A DNA stretch of 64,000 nucleotides from contig NZ_CP129613.1 in the NCBI RefSeq assembly GCF_030486405.1, positions 1,302,001 to 1,366,000 of the forward strand. Direction: 5' to 3'. Shown in pieces: positions 9,102 to 17,870 of this stretch. A program made the position numbers and the translations under genes. Below the pieces are notes generated by a model. That model was not told the origin of the DNA, did no database searches, and saw only the letters and a list, made by a program, of their open reading frames with translations. Position 1 is the first letter of the stretch; the number at the start of each line of letters is the position of its first letter. Source of the stretch: Mycolicibacterium sp. HK-90. Lineage in GTDB: Bacteria > Actinomycetota > Actinomycetes > Mycobacteriales > Mycobacteriaceae.

Positions 9102-10088
9102 TCACGACGCGACAGCGGTGAGGATGTCGCGCTGCACGGGCACGGTGACCGGCGTGTGGACCAGCCGCTCCCCGCGGGCCAACCACTCCACGTCGGCCCA
9201 TTCGATACGCGCGGGCAATCGCCGCCAATACTGCGGGTGCGACCGCAGATACACCTCGACGCTGGCGTGCACCTTGGCGTCCAGTGGCGGCCGGCAACGA
9301 CCGATCACCGGAGCGGTGCCGGCCAGCGCATCGAGATCGGTGGGGCAGGCGCTGTGATCGAGAACGTGCAGGCCCGCGGTGATCGCCCCGTCCAGCATCC
9401 AGTCCAGGGTGATGTCGGCCAGTGGCCAGCACGCGCCGTTGCCGCCGGTGATGTCGGACCGGTGGCCCCGGAACCAGACCTCGTCGAGACAATCGCATCG
9501 CATCGTCCGGCGACCGCCGTCGACCGCGACGGCGTGCCGGCCGGATTCCACGGTCGGCAGCGGCCCCATCCGCTGCTTGGTGCCCGGCGTCGCCGTCGCG
9601 TTCCACAGCCCGACGAACCGGACCGGCACGGCCGGATCCCGGTCGCCGAACAACTGCGCCGCCAACACTCTGATGTGCCGCCAATCCTGGGGAGTACGTG
9701 CCGTGCGGGGCAGCACATAGGTGGCCAACGCGTAGTCGAGTACGTCATCGGAGTGGGCCGGCAACAGGCCGACCGTGCCGAGCAGCGTGGCCAGCTCGAC
9801 GGCGCGATGGCCACCCTCGCCGCCGCCGAAAACGAAGATGCGGTCGCCGGGATCCCACGCGTCGCCGAGGAAACTGTAGGCCTCGACGATGGCCGCGCGA
9901 GCTTCGCTGACCGAGTCACCGCGGTGACCCGGCGTAAGCCGTCTGCCGTGTCGCGGCGCCGTGCCGCTGTGATACCAGGTCAGCTGATCCGCGTCGTCCA
10001 GCAACCGGAACAGCAGCTCGGTATTCGACGCGTCACGGAGCCCGGGTTGTTCATCTGTGTGGTCGAAGCACAACGCGATGTTCTTCAC
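9102..10088 (-). CDS. DUF2235 / Tle1-like alpha/beta-hydrolase-fold protein lacking the nucleophile
   Basis: About 328 residues from GTG 10088 (VKNIALCFDHTD), preceded by a G-rich run that can serve as RBS; a TTG at 10112 is an alternative. Family features: the N-terminal IALCFDHTDE, QLTWYHSGTAP, VRFVGLWNATATPG and EVWFRGHRSDITGGN resemble the DUF2235 T6SS phospholipase-like domain. The nucleophile elbow, normally GFSRGA, reads FGGGEGGHRAVELA, with no Ser. The protein is therefore probably not an active lipase, or uses another chemistry. It stands alone with no effector or immunity genes beside it. Confidence 0.68.
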   Translation of the reverse strand: MKNIALCFDHTDEQPGLRDASNTELLFRLLDDADQLTWYHSGTAPRHGRRLTPGHRGDSVSEARAAIVEAYSFLGDAWDPGDRIFVFGGGEGGHRAVELATLLGTVGLLPAHSDDVLDYALATYVLPRTARTPQDWRHIRVLAAQLFGDRDPAVPVRFVGLWNATATPGTKQRMGPLPTVESGRHAVAVDGGRRTMRCDCLDEVWFRGHRSDITGGNGACWPLADITLDWMLDGAITAGLHVLDHSACPTDLDALAGTAPVIGRCRPPLDAKVHASVEVYLRSHPQYWRRLPARIEWADVEWLARGERLVHTPVTVPVQRDILTAVAS

Positions 10089-10318
10089 GGCGACCCCCGG
10101 CGGGACTGTCAACTAAATGCTGACCATTACTTTGCCGGGTTCGTGGCGTGATGTCCTGAGTATTGGACTACTCGAATCGCGATGAGCGGCCCATTCTTCC
10201 CATTTCAACGGGATGGACAACGAAATCCGTGGCAGACGAGGGTCGCCAAGGCGGAATTACTCCGGATCGGCGCGGCCAGTCCAGCGGATTCCGTACAGGC
10301 GCTGTCTGGAACGATTCA
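10089..10318. other. Intergenic region, 230 bp
   Basis: Upstream of the DUF2235 gene and downstream of the MBL gene. It holds a small inverted repeat GAGTA-N6-TACTC at 10158-10173, possibly part of the DUF2235 promoter. No gene or convincing terminator was seen. Confidence 0.4.
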
Positions 10319-11044
10319 TCAACCGCCCATCAACATGCGCCATTGGTCGAGGTTCGACGCCCGATACACGTAGTTGCTGCGTTTGATCTCGTCGAGCGGG
10401 GCGCTCGGTTCGGCCGAGTACCAGTGGCCGGGGAAGACGGTGGGATCTCCGGGCAGATGGGCCAGGGCCTGCAGGCTGCGGAACATGTCGTCGACGTCGC
10501 CGCCGGGAAAGTCGGTGCGGCCGCATCCTTCGAGGAACAACGTGTCCCCGGCGACCAGTCGGCCGTCGAGCAGGAAGCACTGGCTGCCCGGCGTGTGGCC
10601 CGGGGTGTGCAGTAGCTCGATCTCCACCGCGCCGATCGCGACCTTGTCGCCGTGCACGTGCTCGGTCAGCTCACTCGGCGCGATCCCGGTCACCCGCGAC
10701 ACCCAGTCGGCCTCGTGGGTGTTGACGTGTACCGGCACGCTCTGGCGCTCCAGCAGCTCGGCCAGGCCCGCCAGCGTGAAGCCCATCATGGTGCCGCCGA
10801 CGTGGTCGGGGTGGTGATGGGTGACGAGCACGCCCGACAGGTGCATGTCGTCGGCCTCGAGGACATCGACCAGATCGTTGGCCGCATAGGCCGGGTCGAC
10901 GATGACGGCATCGCCGGTCTCGCGGTCGCCGATCAGGTAGGAGAAGTTGCGCATCTGCTGGGCGATCGGGTCACCGACCGCGTAGTCGCGGCCAGACAAC
11001 AACTGCCGGAAATACAAGCGGTCTTGGGCGTTGGGCTCGGCCAT
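10319..11044 (-). CDS. MBL-fold hydrolase, glyoxalase II-like (Rv0634c-like)
   Basis: 241-residue metallo-beta-lactamase fold enzyme. Metal ligands are visible in VLVTHHHPDHVGG, HTPGHTPGSQ, LVAGDTLFLEGCGRTD and VFPGHWYS, the order seen in glyoxalase II and related thioesterases. It corresponds to Rv0634c, annotated as a possible glyoxalase II. It is transcribed away from nsrR-hmp across a 136-bp gap, which might hint at thiol or nitrosative stress chemistry, but that link is only positional. The acyl-thiol substrate is unknown; in mycobacteria it could be a mycothiol adduct. Confidence 0.86.
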   Translation of the reverse strand: MAEPNAQDRLYFRQLLSGRDYAVGDPIAQQMRNFSYLIGDRETGDAVIVDPAYAANDLVDVLEADDMHLSGVLVTHHHPDHVGGTMMGFTLAGLAELLERQSVPVHVNTHEADWVSRVTGIAPSELTEHVHGDKVAIGAVEIELLHTPGHTPGSQCFLLDGRLVAGDTLFLEGCGRTDFPGGDVDDMFRSLQALAHLPGDPTVFPGHWYSAEPSAPLDEIKRSNYVYRASNLDQWRMLMGG

Positions 11045-11180
11045 GGGCCAAGACTATTGCCGCCCCACTTTCGGGTCCGGGCAGGCATCCCCGCAGGTCC
11101 AAAAACCGCACGTCAACGAGTGTTTAAGCGCACACGCGGAAAACTCGCATCAAAAATACGGAATTACTAGCGTCAAGGGC

Positions 11181-11630
11181 ATGCACCTCACCCGCTTCAC
11201 CGACCTGGGACTGCGCACGCTGATGCTGCTGTCCGCGGGTGAGTCGCAGGATCGGCGCATCACCACCCGCACCATCGCCTCGGGCGCCAACGCCTCCGAG
11301 CACCACGTCGCCAAGGCGGTGTCCAGGCTGTCCGAACTCGGCATGGTGCATGCCCGGCGCGGCCGGGTCGGGGGACTGGTGCTCACCGACGCCGGACGCA
11401 ACGCCTCCATCGGCTGGCTGGTGCGCGAGCTCGAAGGTGACCGCGAGGTCATCGAATGCGGCGGGGATTCGCCATGCCCGCTCATCGCGGCCTGCCGGCT
11501 GCGCCGCGTGCTGGCCGACGCGAAGGAGGCCTTCTATCGCGAACTCGACCGCTACACCGTCACAGACCTCACGGCAGACACCCGCCTGCCGATCGTTTTA
11601 CAACTCACAACCGAAGGGAATCTCCGATGA
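11181..11630 (+). CDS. nsrR: Rrf2-family nitric-oxide-sensing repressor NsrR
   Basis: 149 residues starting MHLTRFTDLGLRTLMLLS, a typical Rrf2 N-terminus, chosen over a longer open frame whose extra residues fit no family. A winged helix-turn-helix follows (TTRTIASGANASEHHVAKAVSRLSELG). Three Cys in the order C-x5-C-x5-C (CGGDSPCPLIAAC) match the spacing of the [4Fe-4S] NsrR of Streptomyces. NO destroys the cluster and releases DNA. It overlaps hmp by ATGA, so the sensor and detoxification enzyme form one operon, probably autoregulated. Confidence 0.9.
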   Translation: MHLTRFTDLGLRTLMLLSAGESQDRRITTRTIASGANASEHHVAKAVSRLSELGMVHARRGRVGGLVLTDAGRNASIGWLVRELEGDREVIECGGDSPCPLIAACRLRRVLADAKEAFYRELDRYTVTDLTADTRLPIVLQLTTEGNLR

Positions 11631-12862
11631 CCGTCACCACGCCTGAGCCGTCCGCGGTACGCGACGAGCTTGAGCCGCACCACGCCGAAATCGTCTCGGC
11701 GACACTGCCACTCATCGGCGCGCACATCGACGAGATCACCTCGGAGTTCTACCGCCGGCTGTTCGCCAACCACCCCGAGTTGCTGCGCAACCTGTTCAAC
11801 CGCGGCAACCAGGCCCAAGGTGCCCAGCAGCGCGCCCTGGCGGCCTCGATCGCCACGTTCGCCACGCACCTGGTGAATCCCGACCTGCCGCACCCGTCGG
11901 CCCTGCTGGCGCGCATCGGTCACAAGCACGCCTCGCTCGGGATCACCGCCGACCAGTACCCGATCGTGCACGACAACCTGTTCGCGGCGATCGTCGAGGT
12001 GCTGGGCGCCGAGACCGTGACGGCCGAGGTCGCCGAGGCGTGGGACCGGGTCTACTGGATCATGGCCGACACCCTGATCGCCCTGGAGCGCGATCTCTAC
12101 GCCGGTGCCGGCGTGGAGCCCGGCGACGTCTACCGGCGGCTGCGCGTCGTGTCCCGCGTAGACGACCCGTCCGGAGCCGTGCTCGTCACGGTCCGGGCCG
12201 CCGAGCCCGTCAAGTTCGCTGCCGGACAATATGTCTCGGTCGGGGTGACCCTGCCCGACGGCGCCCGCCAGCTGCGCCAGTACAGCCTGGTCGGCGCGCC
12301 CGGATCCACCGATCTGACGTTCGCGGTCAAGCCGGTGGACGCCGTCGCGGGCCAGCCCGCCGGCGAGGTCTCGTCCTGGATCCGCGCCAACGTGTGCGTC
12401 GGCGACCTGCTCGACGTCACGGTGCCGTTCGGTGACCTCTACACCGGCGGCAAGCCCGACGGCCCACTGGTGCTGGTGTCGGCCGGAATCGGGATCACCC
12501 CGATGATCGGCATCCTCGAGTTCCTGGCCGCCGAGGCGCCCGACACCCAGGTGCGGGTGCTGCACGCCGACCGTGGCGACAACGCCCACCCACTGCGGGA
12601 ACGTCAGCACGAGCTCGTCGACGCCCTGGCCAACGCCTCGCTGGAGGTCTGGTACGAGGACGGCGTCACCGCCGGCGCCGAAGGCGTGCACGCCGGGCTG
12701 CTCAAGCTCGACGGGGTCGAGCTGCCCGCCGACGCGGCCTACTACCTGTGCGGCGGAGCCGGATTCGTCGAGGCCGTCCGCACCCAATTGAGCGACCGCG
12801 GAGTGGCCACCGAGCGGGTGCACTGCGAGCTGTTCGCACCCAACGATTGGCTGCTGGACTAG
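11627..12862 (+). CDS. hmp: Flavohemoprotein Hmp, nitric oxide dioxygenase
   Basis: 411 residues from an ATG overlapping the nsrR stop (ATGA). An N-terminal globin domain (about 1-150) carries the B10 Tyr (FYRRLF, Tyr42) and the proximal His in GHKHASLGI (His101). An FAD-binding barrel follows with RQYSLVGAP, then an NAD(P)H domain with SAGIGITPMIG and the end HCELFAPNDWLLD. The enzyme oxidises NO with O2 to nitrate using NAD(P)H in the cytoplasm. Coupling to nsrR makes NO-induced expression likely. Confidence 0.94.
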   Translation: MTVTTPEPSAVRDELEPHHAEIVSATLPLIGAHIDEITSEFYRRLFANHPELLRNLFNRGNQAQGAQQRALAASIATFATHLVNPDLPHPSALLARIGHKHASLGITADQYPIVHDNLFAAIVEVLGAETVTAEVAEAWDRVYWIMADTLIALERDLYAGAGVEPGDVYRRLRVVSRVDDPSGAVLVTVRAAEPVKFAAGQYVSVGVTLPDGARQLRQYSLVGAPGSTDLTFAVKPVDAVAGQPAGEVSSWIRANVCVGDLLDVTVPFGDLYTGGKPDGPLVLVSAGIGITPMIGILEFLAAEAPDTQVRVLHADRGDNAHPLRERQHELVDALANASLEVWYEDGVTAGAEGVHAGLLKLDGVELPADAAYYLCGGAGFVEAVRTQLSDRGVATERVHCELFAPNDWLLD

Positions 12863-12907
12863 CCGACCAGGCAAAACAGCTCTCCGGCGGCCGCGCTGAC
12901 CTGCGGT

Positions 12908-12937
12908 TTGGTGCGGCTGCCGGGGAGGTTGTACCCT
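12908..12937 (+). promoter_or_regulatory. Candidate promoter of the tRNA-Thr/tRNA-Met/rpmG unit
   Basis: -35 TTGGTG (12908-12913) and -10 TACCCT (12932-12937) with an 18-base spacer, ahead of the tRNA-Thr gene. It fits the mycobacterial SigA consensus moderately well. Confidence 0.5.
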
Positions 12938-12946
12938 CTTTAAGGC

Positions 12947-12968
12947 CCCGCAGCCGCAACGCTGCGGG
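12947..12968 (+). other. Hairpin just before tRNA-Thr
   Basis: Perfect 8-base stem CCCGCAGC / GCTGCGGG with a 6-base loop, 4 bases before the mature tRNA 5' end. It lies between the candidate promoter and the tRNA, so it would be in the primary transcript leader. It may aid 5' processing, or could be a terminator of hmp without a U tract. Confidence 0.45.
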
Positions 12969-12972
12969 ACAA

Positions 12973-13045
12973 GCCCCCTTAGCTCAGTCGGCAGAGCGTT
13001 TCCATGGTAAGGAAAAGGTCAACGGTTCGATTCCGTTAGGGGGCT
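12973..13045 (+). tRNA. tRNA-Thr (GGT)
   Basis: A 73-nt cloverleaf. The acceptor GCCCCCT pairs with AGGGGGC, the D arm contains AGCTCAGTCGGCAGAGC, the anticodon stem TTTCC/GGAAA has loop ATGGTAA giving anticodon GGT, and the T arm is GGTTCGATTCC. CCA is not encoded. Confidence 0.95.
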
Positions 13046-13085
13046 CGGTGGACGCCCGGGGCGGAGCCCCGCCCGCGTCGATCGG

Positions 13086-13159
13086 GGCGGTGTAGCTCAG
13101 CTGGTTAGAGCGCACGACTCATAATCGTGAGGTCGGGAGATCGAGCCTCCCCACCGCTA
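13086..13159 (+). tRNA. tRNA-Met (CAT), elongator type
   Basis: A 74-nt cloverleaf with acceptor GGCGGTG/CACCGCT, anticodon stem CACGA/TCGTG with loop CTCATAA (anticodon CAT) and T arm GATCGAGCC. The position directly before rpmG and hadA matches M. tuberculosis. It lacks the three G:C pairs of an initiator anticodon stem, so it is the elongator. Confidence 0.93.
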
Positions 13160-13205
13160 CAGGAACATCACAAGCAGAGCGTGATTTTGAGCAGGGAGAA
13201 CTGAC

Positions 13206-13373
13206 GTGGCGTCGAGTACCGACGTACGGCCGAAGATCACTTTGGCGTGCGAGGTGTGCAAGCACCGCAACTACATCACCAAGAAGAACCGCCGCAACGA
13301 TCCCGACCGGCTCGAGATCAAGAAGTTCTGCCCGAACTGCGGTACCCACCAACCGCACAAAGAGTCGCGGTAG
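13206..13373 (+). CDS. rpmG: Large ribosomal subunit protein bL33 (zinc-binding form)
   Basis: 55 residues starting GTG at 13206: [19 protein letters not shown] onward. It carries two Cys pairs, CEVC (15-18) and CPNC, so it is the C+ zinc-ribbon form rather than the zinc-free paralogue used under zinc starvation. SD-like GGGAGAA lies about 7 bases upstream. The gene matches rpmG2 upstream of hadA in M. tuberculosis; 10 bases separate it from hadA, so they are probably cotranscribed. Confidence 0.93.
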
Positions 13374-13383
13374 CCCCAGGCTC

Positions 13384-13848
13384 GTGGGTCTGTCGACAAG
13401 CATCGTCGGGATGCATTACCGGTATCCCGAGCACTACGAGGTCGGACGCGAGAAAATTCGCGAACATGCCATCGCAGTCAAGAACGACGATGCGTTTTAC
13501 CACGACGAGGCCGCGGCAGCCGAGATCGGACACGATCGGCTGCCCGCACCGCTGACCTTCATCTGCATTTTCGGTTACCAGGCGCAGTCGGCGTTCTTCG
13601 ACAACGCGAACATCGGCATCCAGGACGCCCAGATCGTCCAGGTCGACCAGGAGCTGAAGTTCCTGAAGCCGATCAAGGCCGGTGACAAACTGTATTGCGA
13701 CGTGTATGTGCACTCCGTACGCAAGGCGCACGGCACCGACATCATCGTGACGAAGAACATCATCACCGACGACTTCGGTGATGTGGTCCAGGAGACCTAC
13801 ACGACCCTGGCCGGGCGTGCTGGTGACGGAGAAGAGGGTTTTAACTGA
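13384..13848 (+). CDS. hadA: (3R)-hydroxyacyl-ACP dehydratase subunit HadA
   Basis: 154 residues from GTG 13384 (VGLSTSIVGMHYRYPEHYEVGREKI). This is the substrate-holding hotdog subunit of the FAS-II dehydratase heterodimer HadAB, which dehydrates 3-hydroxyacyl-AcpM during mycolic acid elongation. It shares the block QIVQVDQELKFLKPIKAGDKLYCDV with HadC. It lacks the catalytic hydratase-2 motif, which is supplied by HadB. It ends in TGATG overlapping hadB by one base. HadAC/HadAB are targets of thiacetazone and isoxyl in M. tuberculosis. Confidence 0.95.
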   Translation: MGLSTSIVGMHYRYPEHYEVGREKIREHAIAVKNDDAFYHDEAAAAEIGHDRLPAPLTFICIFGYQAQSAFFDNANIGIQDAQIVQVDQELKFLKPIKAGDKLYCDVYVHSVRKAHGTDIIVTKNIITDDFGDVVQETYTTLAGRAGDGEEGFN

Positions 13849-14276
13849 TGGCGCTGCGCGAGTTCAGTTCTGTCAACGTCGGCGACACGCTCCCGGAGCG
13901 GGTGATCCCGCTGACCCGCGGCGATCTGGTCAACTACGCGGGAGTTTCCGGTGACCTCAACCCCATCCACTGGGACGACGAGATCGCCAAGCAGGTCGGC
14001 CTCGACACCGCGATCGCCCACGGCATGCTGACCATGGGTCTCGGTGGCGGTTACGTCACCTCCTGGGTCGGCGACCCCGCCGCCGTGACCGAGTACAACG
14101 TCCGGTTCACCGCGGTGGTGCCCGTCCCCAACGATGGCGTCGGCGCCGAGATCGTCTTCAACGGACGGGTCAAGTCCGTCGACCCCGAGCAGAAACTGGT
14201 CACCGTCGCCATCTCGGCGACCGCGGGCGGAAAGAAGATCTTCGGGCGGGCCACAGCGACCGCGAAACTGGCGTAA
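13848..14276 (+). CDS. hadB: (3R)-hydroxyacyl-ACP dehydratase subunit HadB (catalytic)
   Basis: 142-residue catalytic hotdog subunit shared by HadAB and HadBC. The hydratase-2 motif is intact, GDLNPIHWDDEIAKQVGL (catalytic Asp and His), followed by AIAHGMLTMGLGGGYV. It acts in the cytoplasmic FAS-II system on AcpM-bound 3-hydroxyacyl chains. The start codon overlaps the hadA stop, and hadC starts 13 bases downstream of its stop. Confidence 0.96.
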   Translation: MALREFSSVNVGDTLPERVIPLTRGDLVNYAGVSGDLNPIHWDDEIAKQVGLDTAIAHGMLTMGLGGGYVTSWVGDPAAVTEYNVRFTAVVPVPNDGVGAEIVFNGRVKSVDPEQKLVTVAISATAGGKKIFGRATATAKLA

Positions 14277-14289
14277 GGAGTTCTAGGTC

Positions 14290-14799
14290 ATGGCACTCAA
14301 GGCTGACATCCGGGGAATGGTCTGGAAGTATCCGTACCCCTTCCTGATCGGCCGCGAGCAGATCCGCCAGTACGCCAAGGCCGTCAAGGCCATGGACCCG
14401 GCCAGCCACGATGAGGCCGCTGCCGCCGAACTCGGCCACGACACCCTGGTCGCACCGCTGACCTTCGCCTCCACCCTGGCGCTGCTGGTGCAGGAACACT
14501 TCTTCCAGAACGTCGACATCGGCATGGAAACCAAGCAGATCGTCCAGGTCGACCAGAAGTTCCTGTACCGCAAGCCGCTCAAGGCCGGCGATCAGCTGCA
14601 CGCCGTCATGGAGATCGCCTCGGTCGAAGAGCGCTTCGGCGCGGACATCGTGGTCACCCACAACGTGTGCACCGACGACGACGGCGAGGTGGTCCTGGAA
14701 GCCATCACCACGATGATGGGTCACGACGCCGACGATTCGATCCAGGTCAAGTGGGATCCGGAGACCGGCAAGGTCATGCGGAAGGCCGCCGGGGAGTAA
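14290..14799 (+). CDS. hadC: (3R)-hydroxyacyl-ACP dehydratase subunit HadC
   Basis: 169-residue paralogue of HadA that pairs with HadB for later elongation cycles. The N-terminus MALKADIRGMVWKYPYPFLIGREQIRQYAKAV and block QIVQVDQKFLYRKPLKAGDQLHAVMEI are the HadA/HadC form, without the hydratase motif. A clear SD AAGGAG precedes the ATG. It is the last gene of the rpmG-hadABC unit. Confidence 0.95.
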   Translation: MALKADIRGMVWKYPYPFLIGREQIRQYAKAVKAMDPASHDEAAAAELGHDTLVAPLTFASTLALLVQEHFFQNVDIGMETKQIVQVDQKFLYRKPLKAGDQLHAVMEIASVEERFGADIVVTHNVCTDDDGEVVLEAITTMMGHDADDSIQVKWDPETGKVMRKAAGE

Positions 14800-14965
14800 C
14801 GATCGATTAGTAGATGACACGCACGCCGGGGTACACTCGGCACTCGGGGTTTTTCCCATTTCAGCGCGCTGTCCGTCGGCTTGGCAATCGAGCGATCGGA
14901 GAGCGCGCGAATTGTGTGAGCCCCGGCGCAGTACGGTGACGAAAGCGCCAGCAGATCACCGACAG

Positions 14966-15038
<73 letters not shown>

Positions 15039-15108
15039 CTCAAACTGAATACTCGACAAGGTGTGGACACTGGAAGGTGAACACACAACCCAGGATGAAA
15101 GGCATGCG

Positions 15109-15579
15109 GTGAGCGACGAGCGCGAAGGTGCCGGCTCCGCAGACGACACTGGAACCGACGCTGGCACCGACACCGGGGCAACCGACACCACCCACGGCCA
15201 GACCGCGGTGGTGACTCGGCCTCTGCGCCCGACCGGCAAGCGGACCCGTCGTGGCGCGGGCGGCAAGGCCGACAGTGACGAGGCCGTCGAGAGCGACGCC
15301 GAGTCGAGCGACGACGACGTCACGGCTGACTCCGGGAAGTCGAAGAAGGCCAAGCGGAAGGCGAAGGCCAAGACCGGGCCGTCGCGCAATCCGATCATGT
15401 TCGTCGTCAACTACCTGAAGCAGGTCGTTGCCGAGCTTCGCAAGGTGATCTGGCCTAACCGCAAGCAGATGGTCAGCTACACCACGGTGGTGCTGGTTTT
15501 CCTGGTGTTCATGGTCGCGCTGATCTACGGCGCCGACCTTGGTCTGGCGAAGCTGGTGTCGCTGGTGTTCGGCACCTGA
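15109..15579 (+). CDS. secE: Preprotein translocase subunit SecE
   Basis: 156 residues from GTG 15109 (VSDEREGAG). A long charged, low-complexity N-terminal extension (about 95 residues) precedes the conserved SecE core [30 protein letters not shown] with one C-terminal membrane helix. The extension is typical of actinobacterial SecE. It clamps SecY in the SecYEG channel. It is followed after 27 bases by nusG, the usual secE-nusG pair. Confidence 0.94.
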   Translation: MSDEREGAGSADDTGTDAGTDTGATDTTHGQTAVVTRPLRPTGKRTRRGAGGKADSDEAVESDAESSDDDVTADSGKSKKAKRKAKAKTGPSRNPIMFVVNYLKQVVAELRKVIWPNRKQMVSYTTVVLVFLVFMVALIYGADLGLAKLVSLVFGT

Positions 15580-15591
15580 TCTGGAATTTGA

Positions 15592-16431
<840 letters not shown>

Positions 16432-16454
16432 TCGCCACAGCGGCTAGAAACAAC

Positions 16455-16468
16455 GGGCGTTCGCGCCC
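16455..16468 (+). other. rplK: UUCG tetraloop hairpin in the rplK leader
   Basis: Stem GGGCG / CGCCC closing a TTCG tetraloop between nusG and rplK, 32 bases before the rplK start. No U tract follows, so it may be an mRNA stability or processing element rather than a terminator. Confidence 0.4.
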
Positions 16469-16499
16469 TTGGATGAGCAAGTAAAGGAACACCAGAAGC

Positions 16500-16928
16500 A
16501 TGGCCCCGAAGAAGAAGGTCGCCGGGCTCATCAAGCTGCAGATCCAGGCCGGGCAGGCCAACCCCGCCCCGCCGGTCGGTCCTGCACTTGGCCAGCACGG
16601 CGTCAACATCATGGAGTTCTGCAAGGCGTACAACGCCGCGACCGAGTCGCAGCGCGGAAACGTCATCCCCGTGGAGATCACCGTCTACGAGGACCGCAGC
16701 TTCACGTTCGCACTGAAGACCCCGCCCGCCGCCAAGCTGCTGCTCAAGGCAGCCGGTGTGCAGAAGGGTTCGGGCGAGCCGCACAAGACCAAGGTCGCCA
16801 AGGTGACCTGGGACCAGGTGCGCGAGATCGCCGAGACCAAGAAGGCCGATCTCAACGCCAACGACATCGACGCCGCGTCGAAGATCATCGCCGGCACCGC
16901 CCGGTCGATGGGGATCACGGTCGAATAA
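16500..16928 (+). CDS. rplK: Large ribosomal subunit protein uL11
   Basis: 142 residues, full length. It starts [40 protein letters not shown], the invariant uL11 N-terminus, and ends with the rRNA-binding C-terminal domain. It forms the GTPase-associated centre with 23S rRNA and bL10-bL12. AAAGGA lies upstream as SD. It is cotranscribed with rplA across a 138-bp gap. Confidence 0.97.
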   Translation: MAPKKKVAGLIKLQIQAGQANPAPPVGPALGQHGVNIMEFCKAYNAATESQRGNVIPVEITVYEDRSFTFALKTPPAAKLLLKAAGVQKGSGEPHKTKVAKVTWDQVREIAETKKADLNANDIDAASKIIAGTARSMGITVE

Positions 16929-17066
16929 TTCGGTCGTTGAGTCTGCACTCAGGGCGCAGAAGTTCGAGTAGGCATCACCCTGACCGCAGGATCAACGCCA
17001 TAAGGCGTGGCAGGGCTGGCATCGGCCCGCAGGACCACGACTCCAACTGACACGATTGGATTTTCA

Positions 17067-17774
17067 ATGAGCAAGAACAGCAAGGCATACCGCGAAGCCG
17101 CGGAGAAGGTCGACCGGACCAAGCTCTACACGCCGCTCGAGGCGGCGAAGCTGGCCAAGGAGACCTCCTCCAAGAAGCAGGACGCCACCGTCGAGGTCGC
17201 CATCCGCCTCGGTGTTGACCCCCGCAAGGCTGACCAGATGGTCCGCGGCACCGTCAACCTGCCGCACGGCACCGGTAAGACCGCCCGCGTCGCCGTATTC
17301 GCCGTCGGTGAGAAGGCCGAGCAGGCGCTGGCCGCCGGCGCCGACGTCGTCGGCAGCGACGACCTGATCGAGAAGATCCAGGGCGGTTTCCTGGACTTCG
17401 ACGCCGCGATCGCCACCCCGGATCAGATGGCCAAGGTCGGTCGGATCGCCCGCGTGCTGGGCCCGCGCGGTCTGATGCCGAACCCCAAGACCGGCACCGT
17501 CACCCCCGATGTCACCAAGGCTGTGGCCGACATCAAGGGCGGCAAGATCAACTTCCGCGTGGACAAGCAGGCCAACCTGCACTTCGTGATCGGCAAGGCG
17601 TCCTTCGACGACGCCAAGCTGGCCGAGAACTACGGTGCCGCCCTCGACGAGGTGCTGCGGGCCAAGCCGTCCTCCTCGAAGGGTCGTTACCTCAAGAAGG
17701 TGACCGTCTCCACCACCACGGGCCCGGGTATCCCGGTTGACCCGTCGGTGACCCGGAACTTCACGGAGGCGTAG
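17067..17774 (+). CDS. rplA: Large ribosomal subunit protein uL1
   Basis: 235 residues starting [32 protein letters not shown]; a longer frame upstream has no family likeness. The core [18 protein letters not shown] is the uL1 signature. It forms the L1 stalk and commonly represses its own operon. The SD is weak (only a GGA in the ATTGGATTTTCA stretch), and the 138-bp rplK-rplA gap contains a small hairpin GCCATAAGGCGTGGC around 16998-17012. A long palindrome follows 47 bases after the stop. Confidence 0.97.
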   Translation: MSKNSKAYREAAEKVDRTKLYTPLEAAKLAKETSSKKQDATVEVAIRLGVDPRKADQMVRGTVNLPHGTGKTARVAVFAVGEKAEQALAAGADVVGSDDLIEKIQGGFLDFDAAIATPDQMAKVGRIARVLGPRGLMPNPKTGTVTPDVTKAVADIKGGKINFRVDKQANLHFVIGKASFDDAKLAENYGAALDEVLRAKPSSSKGRYLKKVTVSTTTGPGIPVDPSVTRNFTEA

Positions 17775-17821
17775 CGCAGCGGAGCCGACCATCGGCGTAG
17801 CGGCGTAATCCGTCTGTCCAG

Positions 17822-17870
17822 TGGCCAGTTACGGCACAAGATTCTCCGAATCGCGTGTCATAACTGGCCA
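17822..17870. terminator. Long interrupted palindrome between convergent rplA and the ECF sigma gene
   Basis: Arms TGGCCAGTTA (17822-17831) and TAACTGGCCA (17861-17870) enclose a second inverted repeat GATTC-TCC-GAATC centred exactly on 17846; the intervening CGGCAC and GTGTCA also partly match. It overlaps the last codons of the minus-strand gene. It probably serves as a bidirectional terminator without a U tract. Confidence 0.55.

Noticed and set aside
9102..10088. A T6SS effector module
   Set aside because: No VgrG, PAAR, Hcp, adaptor or immunity gene nearby, and the catalytic Ser is missing.
10182..10373. A short plus-strand frame between the DUF2235 and MBL genes
   Set aside because: No SD, no conserved pattern, and it runs antisense into the MBL gene end.
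11090..11180. An NsrR operator upstream of nsrR
   Set aside because: Only a 4-base inverted repeat (GTGT-N8-ACAC) was seen; too weak to annotate.
11552..12874. A 440-codon minus-strand frame over hmp
   Set aside because: Antisense to the complete flavohemoprotein gene; no motifs.
14800..14965. A promoter for tRNA-Trp/secE
   Set aside because: TACACT near 14831 resembles a -10, but no acceptable -35 or spacing was found.
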